From NCBI GenBank assembly GCA_937128505.1, contig CAKZMM010000019.1, forward strand, positions 1 to 64,000: 64,000 nt of DNA. Direction: 5' to 3'. This document shows, piece by piece, positions 57,303 to 64,000 of this stretch. The translations under genes and the position numbers were made by a program. The notes below the pieces were generated by a model. The model was not told where the DNA came from. It saw nothing but the letters and a program-made list of their open reading frames with translations, and ran no database searches. This DNA is from an uncultured Thermogutta sp. Lineage in GTDB: Bacteria > Planctomycetota > Planctomycetia > Pirellulales > Thermoguttaceae. Numbering within the stretch: position 1 is the stretch's first letter; each line of letters begins with the position of its first letter.

Positions 57303-57495
57303 GTTATGGCAATCTGCGCAGCTTTGAAGGGCGGCCACCTTTCTGGGGTCGGAGGACGCGACCGACAACGGCTTCCAAGCGGTCCAGAAAGAGAACTACT
57401 TCCCAACGGCCGACCCGTGCGACCGTGCTCCCGCAACTCGCGAAGTTCCTCCTCGGCCAACGCATTATTTAGGAAGGTGGGCCAGTCGGCGACCA
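57303..57495 (-). pseudogene. C-terminal remnant of a REP-associated (IS200-like) transposase
   Basis: The minus strand reads VADWPTFLNNALAEEELREL and REHGRTGRPLGSS, then after a one-base shift near 57390 continues FLDRLEAVVGRVLRP and QKGGRPSK, to a stop at 57303. This is the recognisable tail of RAYT-type Y1 transposases (GRPLGS..F..RLE..LGR). The catalytic HUH and Tyr parts are missing. Confidence 0.75.
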
Positions 57496-57659
57496 TCGCC
57501 AACAACGGCGAAACCCTAACAGCCCGTTGAAGAAGGTGAGTTTTTCGGTGCGGCTGGAGCTCAGGCCGCGGTCGCGCAGCAGGCGGCGGACAACAAAACA
57601 AAGGCCGACCGACCGGCACCACAACCCCGCAGCAACCCGTGGTGTAGAATCCACACAAC

Positions 57660-58008
57660 CCGCACAAGATAAAAAAGGCCGTGCTCGGCCTGCAATCCTT
57701 CAGCCGTCCCGATTCCGACAAAGTATCCAAACAAGAGTATCTGAAAATAGCCGCCCAGGGGGATCGGGGGCCACCCCAGATGCTCGTGGTGATCCGGACC
57801 GCTTTCCTCCTGGACCCAAGGTAGCGTGTTGTTTGCAAATGTTGCCGTGGGAATACAGTCGGCACTTCCCCTCGAGCCACCGGTCAAGTCCCGCCTCGTC
57901 GAGGATCTGGTCGAGCTTTCGATAGAAGACGCGTCCTTCGGGCTTGGGCAGGTCGGTGGCGGCCACTCACAGTTTCTGCTGCTGGCTTCGCCACATTCCC
58001 AATGCCAT
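57660..58008 (-). pseudogene. 5' fragment of an IS1182/IS5-like transposase
   Basis: From ATG 58008, with GGGAGGGAG just upstream, the frame reads MALGMWRSQQQKL. A TGA at 57967-57969 follows where relatives have Trp, then VAATDLPKPEGRVFY and RKLDQILDEAGLDRWLEGKC. After a frameshift near 57840 it continues PPIPLGGYFQILLFGYFVGI. This matches the N-terminal DUF772 region of such transposases. The catalytic domain is absent. No terminal inverted repeats were found. Confidence 0.75.
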
Positions 58009-58445
58009 CGTGGCTCCCTCCCGTGTCGCACGATGGACATAGGATATCTTTGTTCCCCGACTTTCTCAACGGGCTGCAAGGGCCAAGGGGCCAAAGGCGC
58101 TCCAAAAGAGGAAAGAAAAATGCATGGGAAAGGTTCGCTTGCTCTTTTAGGAATCCGGGGTTCGGCGATCGAGTAGTGACCTAAGCTTAAAACTCTTGAC
58201 TGTCTTGCACGGCAGCCAGTTTTCCCTAACAACGCCCATGAAGCAGCAATCGAATTTTTTCCAGGTGCCCTTCACTTAAATGATTTCAACGCAAAAAGGG
58301 AGCCTCTCGAAAATGCCTATTTGCACTGCTGGTCAAAAATCTTGCTCTCGATTGGTTGCAATCCGATACCTCTGTGAAACAACGTGGAAGAAATGCCCTA
58401 TGTCTCGTTGGGTTCAAAGTCGAGGGGCTTTCTTAACGGCGGGAA
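58009..58445. other. spacer
   Basis: No gene was seen between the transposase relic and the sensor-like gene. Confidence 0.4.
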
Positions 58446-60098
58446 CTAAGGATTGGAAGTGAGCTGACGAGATGAGCGGAAAGCCGCTTCCAGTTTTGGC
58501 ACGAGATCGCGATCTATATAGTCTTTGAGAAAAATGTTCCTTCGGTCTACCCCGGATTGGACGGCTTTCGGAATATTATGGTGGGGATCATAACCGTAGT
58601 CACTGATGACAAAAATTCGGGAAGGCGGGTATTGGTAACGTTCGATTGCAGCTTCAATTACTTCGTGGGCTTCCATATCCTGAAGATGCAACTGAACGAC
58701 AAAGGCATCGTAATTTTCGCGTTCTAGCATGGCTAGCGAACCTCGGCCGGTGCGAACCGTATCAGTCAACGCCCCGTGCCGATCCAACAAATGATGGCAA
58801 TGCAGGCGGAGAGCCTCATCCTGGACGGCCACCAAAATATGCCGGAAGCGAATCGCGGACGGTGTCCATTCTGCCGGATGGAGCTGCACTTCCACCGGCT
58901 GAAGTTGTTGCCCGATTTCAAACACCAGCTTTCTAAGCTTGCTAGCCTCCTCCTGAAAGTGAGCCAAACGCTCTGCTAATTCCGTATCCTGAGCCGCTAC
59001 GGATTGCCTGAGTTCAACAAGCCCCGAAAATAGTTCATCGACCGGAAGGGCAATACTACGGTGAATATCCTCAACCGTCATTTGGCCGGCTGCCAGCTTT
59101 TGAGCTTTCAATAGATCGAAGGTGTATAGAGCCCGGGCGAGTTCACGGCAGTACATCTCGAGGAAAAGTTTATCATCTTGATCAAAGGCGTTGACTGAGA
59201 AACGTTCCACATTGAAGGTTCCGATCACCTCGTTATGCAACATGATTGGCACGGTTAACGAGCTGCGTGCCCCGGCCGCCCCTTCGAGGTAAAGCGGATC
59301 TTTGCTCGTATCATAACAGATATAACTTTGTCCAGTAGACGCTACATAACCGGTAATTCCGTTGTCTGTAGGTCGCGCATAAAGAACTCTACTGACAGCC
59401 GTCTGAGACATGCCCACAGCCAGAAGGGGGCGCAGTTCCTCGGTCTTACGGTCGAGCAGCCTTATCTCCACCACGTCAAACGGCAGCACATCCGCGAGAT
59501 GAACTGAAATCCAATTCTTCAAACACTCAAGCCACTCCGCATCATTCATTTCCACCAAGTGATCGAGCGGGGTTTCCATAAAATTCAAACCCGCTCGGTG
59601 GATTCGCTCGAGGCGATCCCGGTATTCGCACTCCTGGGTGACATCCCGAAGCGTCATTAAGAGTGCCTCACCCTCGCGACTCTCGTCGGGCTCAAGTGGA
59701 ACTACACACAATGATAGAAATAACGAAGGGCGAAGCTTCAAAAGCGTATTCGCAGGTTTGCGGAAACTTAGTGCTTCGAAACACGGCGAATATGACGGGC
59801 CGAGCACCAGGGGACTCCCCAAAACCTGATAAAAATCTTTCCCTTGGAGCTCCTGACCATTGCACCACGACCGGAGTTGCTGGTTTGCCCACCTAATTGT
59901 GTGCTCGGGATCGACCAGGGCTATTCCCACCGGTATTTTGTCCCATAAGCTGGTGTTTTCCCTTGGCATAGTCTGTGGCAGAACTTCGAAGAGTTCATCT
60001 GGCATCAACACTACCCTTTCACGAACCATGGCCAGGTGGCGCCCAAGATTTCGCAATAATCGATCGGCAGGAAGCGATTGCAACAGAGAAGAGGACAA
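58446..60098 (-). CDS. PAS-GAF sensor protein with degenerate receiver domain
   Basis: The protein is up to 550 aa. A PAS domain (about 50-165, IPVGIALVDPEHTIRWAN), a GAF domain (about 190-345, YVASTGQSYICYDTSKDPLY, ARSSLTVPI), a helical linker (about 355-405) and a receiver-like domain (about 418-530) can be seen. The receiver keeps an acidic pair (VQDE), the Ser in FVISDY and the Lys in FLKDY, but the phosphoacceptor Asp is replaced by Gln (AFVVQLHLQDM). There is no kinase, cyclase or DNA-binding domain, so it probably acts through protein contacts. The start is uncertain: TTG 60098, ATG 60029 or ATG 60005, the last with AAGGG eight bases upstream. Confidence 0.85.
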   Translation of the reverse strand: MSSSLLQSLPADRLLRNLGRHLAMVRERVVLMPDELFEVLPQTMPRENTSLWDKIPVGIALVDPEHTIRWANQQLRSWCNGQELQGKDFYQVLGSPLVLGPSYSPCFEALSFRKPANTLLKLRPSLFLSLCVVPLEPDESREGEALLMTLRDVTQECEYRDRLERIHRAGLNFMETPLDHLVEMNDAEWLECLKNWISVHLADVLPFDVVEIRLLDRKTEELRPLLAVGMSQTAVSRVLYARPTDNGITGYVASTGQSYICYDTSKDPLYLEGAAGARSSLTVPIMLHNEVIGTFNVERFSVNAFDQDDKLFLEMYCRELARALYTFDLLKAQKLAAGQMTVEDIHRSIALPVDELFSGLVELRQSVAAQDTELAERLAHFQEEASKLRKLVFEIGQQLQPVEVQLHPAEWTPSAIRFRHILVAVQDEALRLHCHHLLDRHGALTDTVRTGRGSLAMLERENYDAFVVQLHLQDMEAHEVIEAAIERYQYPPSRIFVISDYGYDPHHNIPKAVQSGVDRRNIFLKDYIDRDLVPKLEAAFRSSRQLTSNP

Positions 60099-61738
60099 GC
60101 TCCGGCAGGTTTAACACATCCTGACGCAAGCGGCTTCCCAAAAAACCATTCAGCCACAGCGCCCATACCATGCGTCATAAGCCGGTCAACTGGGGAAAGG
60201 TTACGTTTCATTTCTGTAGTGATTATAGGCCTCATCGGGGCTTCAAACAACTTTTGTGATTCGCGGAAAATCCATTTGGGTATGGAGCTCTGACCCGCAC
60301 TGACCGGTCCCCGCTCGCTTCCCCCATTTGTGCGATAAATCATTTTCTCTTTTGGGCCGTTCGGATAAATTTAAGGTGCTATTTCAGTTCGGGACGCCGA
60401 TGACTGAGCCTTCCAAACTCGCAAAAAACGCGGGATTTCCAAGTTTGAGTGCTCGCCCGGTGGTCGAATCGATTAGCATTCTCCACACTCCTGCTGCCAA
60501 TCGCCAAAGTGTGGCGCACCCCTCGATTTGCTTTTCTGCTTTTTGATCAACTGTTACTACGCCCGAGTACTAGCGACGGAAAACCACGCGGCGTTTCTGC
60601 CAAAGTATTCACCGATGGGAGAACGGGCCCACTGTTCAACCAGAATTGAGCGACTCCCCCCACCCTGCTTCATCGGCGCGCAAGCGCCGTCGAGTTAATG
60701 TCGTGTCTGGGCTGAGGCTCACGGCACGCAAAGCTATGAGAGGTCAGAAATCGCGACACAGTTTCTCTCCCATCGATGGAATCCCCGCAAAAGGCACCCG
60801 AGCCGATTTGCGGAAAGTCACATAAGACTTTGCTCATTGATTGAATCGCGCGAAGTTGCGAAGGAGCAAATATGTGCACCTCGGACCCCCAGAAACCGCC
60901 CTTTCGTGAACTATGGTGAACGCTATCCGGAAAATCGAGGTCCCCGCCCGATTTACCCGTAAGTCACCTAAGCCCGCAAAAAGGATTGAAAACTGTGTTA
61001 AAAGCTCGCCCTTGTTGGGCTGCAATAAAAAAAAGATAGCCGCGATATCAGGGACGCCTCCCCAACGGCTTCTCGCGCAGCGCTCCTTCCGCAGGCAGGA
61101 TGAAAAAGATCACAAAAGATCACGGAAGTCACCAAGCCGAATATTATTTGCTAACCCGCGGGTTTGAGGCGACGGACGACCGCTTGTACCCAGGTCCAAC
61201 CTGCGACTGCATTTTGTTTGCCAACCTCCGAATTTTCGGTCGAACGACTGCTGAAGTTTGCCCGCTGGCGCCTTCCAATCCTTCAGCGACTCATTCCTGG
61301 TGACCCTGGCAACCAAGAAGGGATTTCGCTTAAGAACCTGATAGATTACCGCTGTCGTCGGTCCCGGCAAGTCTTCGCCAATAGAAAAAGCTTCTTAACA
61401 GAAAAGGCTTGTTAGACCTAAAACCCACACATTCGGCAAAAACCTTTCAGGAGGCTCTGGGGTCGCTTCAAGGCATGAAAAAACCGATCTTCCCCAAGAG
61501 GAGGTCAAATGCGCCTCTGGTTAAACTCAAAGGCCTATCGGGGAACAACTCCCGCAGGTTATCGCAACCATTTTCGCGTAGACTGCGGCTCAATCCTCTT
61601 AGAAGTGTAGAAATTGGAAGGGTAGAAATCCGTCAATGCTGAACCACACAAAGCTACTCTTGGCCGTCCATGACGCTGAAAAATTTACCTCTATTTCGCT
61701 GCGATGAGATTGCTGTACCTTAATGAGGGAGGCATGAA
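60099..61738. other. 1.6-kb spacer
   Basis: I saw no believable gene. AAAAGATCAC is repeated in tandem near 61106. The ribosome-binding site GGAGG for the next gene is at its right end. Confidence 0.45.
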
Positions 61739-61993
61739 ATGTCTCGGGCCTTTTTTTTCGCCGTCGGATTCTACGTGCTATTCTTGGGGCTTGAGTGTTT
61801 GTGCGTAGAACGTTTCATCCTTCGGGCTCGAGAACCGGCCGCACAAGCTGCCCCAACTCAGAATGCCTCTGCCCAAGCTTCTTCTCGATTGACTATAACG
61901 CCGGCTCCTTGGACCCCTTGGAGCCTAATCTCAACTGGGGCGGTGGTGTGTCTTTACTCGTTTACCATCCCCGGAAAAAGCGGCGGTAAATAG
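61739..61993 (+). CDS. small single-pass membrane protein, 84 aa
   Basis: The N-terminal hydrophobic helix (AFFFAVGFYVLFLGLECLCV) is followed by ERFILRAREPAA, an Ala/Gln/Ser/Thr linker, PAPWTPWSLISTGAVVCLYSF, a second hydrophobic stretch, and a basic end. GGAGG lies seven bases before the ATG, which supports translation. It resembles small proteins I associate with planctomycete genomes, but I know no function. Confidence 0.75.
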   Translation: MSRAFFFAVGFYVLFLGLECLCVERFILRAREPAAQAAPTQNASAQASSRLTITPAPWTPWSLISTGAVVCLYSFTIPGKSGGK

Positions 61994-63111
61994 TGTTTAA
62001 CCCTCGGAGATGGTAGCGAAGCCATGCCCAATTAAGCACATCGTTGCTGCCGACACCCCCAGGAAACTTGCAAAAAACGGAAAGACCGAAAATCTTAAAA
62101 AAGTTTTCAAGAATTCGCGGTTGGGAGGGGGGAAAGCGGTGGGACTATAGATGGGACAATGTTCTGGCTGCGGGGCCCCGGGCCACTTTCGGGTATCTGC
62201 TATCTGCGATCCTAGGATGGGTAGGAGTTTTGTGCTGGATTGGGCCGATTAATTAAACGATAAGGTGTGAACTTTCTTCATTTGTTCAGTCGCTTGAGTG
62301 CGCTCGCACGCTGAAGGTGAGCGACACCGGCGGCACGCACTCTGATCACGAGGAACAAAATGGGGGCTTTTCCCTTCCAATCCCTCGCGGTTGAGCTCTG
62401 CTTAAAAACTCGCTGGGCTAAGACTCCCCACATTTTCTGCCCGTCCCACGCTCATTAACCTCCGCGGCGGCGTATCCCTAATTTTTTATTCCGGGTAGTA
62501 CTCCCGCCTGCGACCTCGCACTCCCGCAGGCTCGACTATATCTTGCTCAGTCCACTTAGACTTGTTATTCGTCGCATTACTGATAAAATTTTTCATTTCT
62601 CTGGTTTATCCCGTATCAGCACCCCACCTCATCATCCCCAAAGGAGGGTGCTTCGTCCCCTTTGGGATACCGTGGGGCAATCGTTCCCAAAAATCAAAAT
62701 TTGGCCGCCACGAATCCGTGTTTTCAGGGCTCATGCCGAATGAAAATTTCTCATGATTGCAATTTAAGTAAAAAATGAACGGAAGAAGCTACCTTTTACC
62801 TCGCCGCCATCAACACTGATGCTTTCCTTCCGAACCGATCTAATCGGCAAAATCCTCAAACTCTTTTAAACCCACCCGATTCAAACAGCCGATAAGGTCA
62901 CCGATTAAGCCATAGTCCCGAATTCGCGCACGCCGAGAATTGCTGTCTTTTTTGTAGTGATATTACCACTGTTGTTTTGTAAGCGACCTGTTTCCCGTCA
63001 CCGTAGACGCCAGAAACGCAAACTAACTTTGAACTCTCACGGCGAAACTCTGGGGGTGAAAGAGCCAGCAGGGTGAACCGAATGAAAAACTCCTCCTTGC
63101 GAGGGTCGAAT
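61994..63111. other. 1.1-kb spacer
   Basis: No gene was identified. Low-complexity A/T and C-rich stretches are mixed. The 5' region of the next gene lies at its right edge; an in-frame ATG at 63082 is a possible earlier start. Confidence 0.4.
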
Positions 63112-64000
63112 ATGAAACGACCGATTCCCAAACTCTCTCCGGAAAGCCCCAAAAGCTGCCGAGCCTCGGGTGCTGGTGCGTCGAAAGGTGTTTGGCGGCA
63201 GTGGAAGGCAGTTGTGATAGCTTTCTGTTTCGCATTGACATTCGCGTCACCGGCATCTCGAGAAACCTATGGGCAGTCGGCCCAGCCACGAGCGACGAAT
63301 GCCCCCAGTAATCCACTCGGTCGCGTCGGCGAAATCCTCCTCGGAAGCCCGACTCCGCAAGCTCGCCGTCCGGCCGGTTTGCCGCATCAACAACCGCAGC
63401 GGCAGCTCCAAGCCCGTGGAAGTCAGTCGGCGGATTCTTCTCGGGTCCCCCAACCATCGGCCGGCGTCATGGCCCAAACTCAGGCGCGACAGTCGGCGAA
63501 TTTAGGGCAACCATCCCAGCGGGCAACGTCCGGTATATTTGACGCCATTCTTGGCAATGATCCTTTACGCGGCTTAAATCCTCCGGCGGAGCCACCCCCC
63601 GGCGGTGGGACCGCGGGTGCCTCGAGGGTACCAACCGGTGCCGCAACCGCCCCGACAAGCCGCGAATCTTCAGCAAGCGTCGACAACTCTCCGCTCTTTC
63701 CGCGGAGAATGCCAACAAGGAGGAGCTCTTGGCTGCCCGATCGCTCTCAAACCACAAGCGACTTGCTGAGTTCCCCACAAATCGGTTCGTCCGGCCAAAC
63801 AGTAGTAGCTTCGCCGCAAAGCCCGGAGCTACGGCCCCAGAATCTATCCGCGACCACTCCGCCGACGTCCGCTGGCGGAACTACAGGGGTAGCTCCGAGC
63901 AGCCGAATTGATGAGACATACTCGGGGGCGGGGATGCCGCTTTTTCGCCGGGTCCGGGAATTAACCGTCTCTCCTTTTGGCAATCCGGCTACGGCTGAAA
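63112..64000 (+). CDS. exported Pro/Ser/Gln-rich protein, 3' end outside window
   Basis: The frame is open from ATG 63112 (or 63082) to the last base, at least 296 codons without a stop. GAGGG lies close upstream. A basic N-terminus is followed by a hydrophobic stretch (WKAVVIAFCFALTFASPAS) that fits a signal peptide or anchor. A long region rich in Pro, Ser, Gln, Thr and Gly follows with no repeats I can define, then near the edge a more ordered RIDETYSGAGMPLFRRV. The folded domain is presumably beyond the window. Function unknown. Confidence 0.75.
   Translation, partial: MKRPIPKLSPESPKSCRASGAGASKGVWRQWKAVVIAFCFALTFASPASRETYGQSAQPRATNAPSNPLGRVGEILLGSPTPQARRPAGLPHQQPQRQLQARGSQSADSSRVPQPSAGVMAQTQARQSANLGQPSQRATSGIFDAILGNDPLRGLNPPAEPPPGGGTAGASRVPTGAATAPTSRESSASVDNSPLFPRRMPTRRSSWLPDRSQTTSDLLSSPQIGSSGQTVVASPQSPELRPQNLSATTPPTSAGGTTGVAPSSRIDETYSGAGMPLFRRVRELTVSPFGNPATAE

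Noticed and set aside
56520-57530. Long plus-strand frame opposite the acyltransferase gene
   Set aside because: The minus strand encodes a clear polytopic membrane protein; the plus-strand translation is Gln/His/Arg-rich and featureless.

Overview
The window looks like chromosomal DNA of a planctomycete. The evidence is its mix of families: a Gld-type ABC exporter with a GldF/GldG fusion and a DUF4340 partner, Flp/Tad pilus genes of planctomycete type, a Tat-exported isomerase-like protein, a GH127 enzyme, and long non-coding spacers between single genes. Placement near Pirellulales/Thermogutta is only an impression. I saw no rRNA, tRNA or CRISPR array.

Layout. 0.3-3.6 kb: a lipoprotein and a small membrane-anchored protein, both of unknown function. 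4.0-24.1 kb: a lipid/polyketide biosynthetic region. On the minus strand lie a fatty acyl-AMP ligase-ACP, a complete one-module reducing type I PKS (KS-AT-DH-ER-KR-ACP-TE), a ketopantoate-reductase-like enzyme, a GH3-type acyl-amido synthetase, an NAD-dependent epimerase and an enolase-superfamily enzyme. On the plus strand lie a type II thioesterase and a phosphopantetheinyl transferase. A 1.5-kb AT-rich divergent spacer separates the two arms. 24.4-26.5 kb: a secreted GH127 enzyme. 27.1-31.5 kb: a c-di-GMP-I riboswitch, Flp pilin, prepilin peptidase, TadE and CpaB, which form part of a Tad locus. 32-43.7 kb: single genes, namely a ROK kinase fused to an Mth938-like domain, a Tat-exported isomerase-like protein, a lipoprotein, a methyltransferase, a BNR propeller protein, a frameshifted DUF1232 gene and a Gfo/Idh/MocA oxidoreductase. 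44.2-50.5 kb: a three-gene Gld-like ABC export operon. 52.4 kb: GAPDH with a strong terminator. 54-58 kb: a cluster of gene fossils (VOC/EF-hand, beta-propeller, helicase and two transposase remnants) around one intact acyltransferase gene. 58.4-64 kb: a PAS-GAF-degenerate receiver protein, a small membrane protein and a secreted protein that runs off the window end.

How the genes may work together. The ligase can load a fatty acid onto its own ACP. The PKS can extend it with malonyl units and fully reduce each one. The TE domain and the type II TE release or proofread the chain, the PPTase activates the carriers, and the GH3, KPR, epimerase and enolase-like enzymes are candidate tailoring steps. 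The riboswitch suggests that Flp pilus production responds to cyclic di-GMP.

A window-wide pattern is that nearly every long spacer carries short, mostly imperfect, tandem or near-tandem duplications of about 11-36 bp. One exact 17-bp case lies inside a gene (DUF1232) and breaks its reading frame. Coordinates were read by eye, and no database search was possible.
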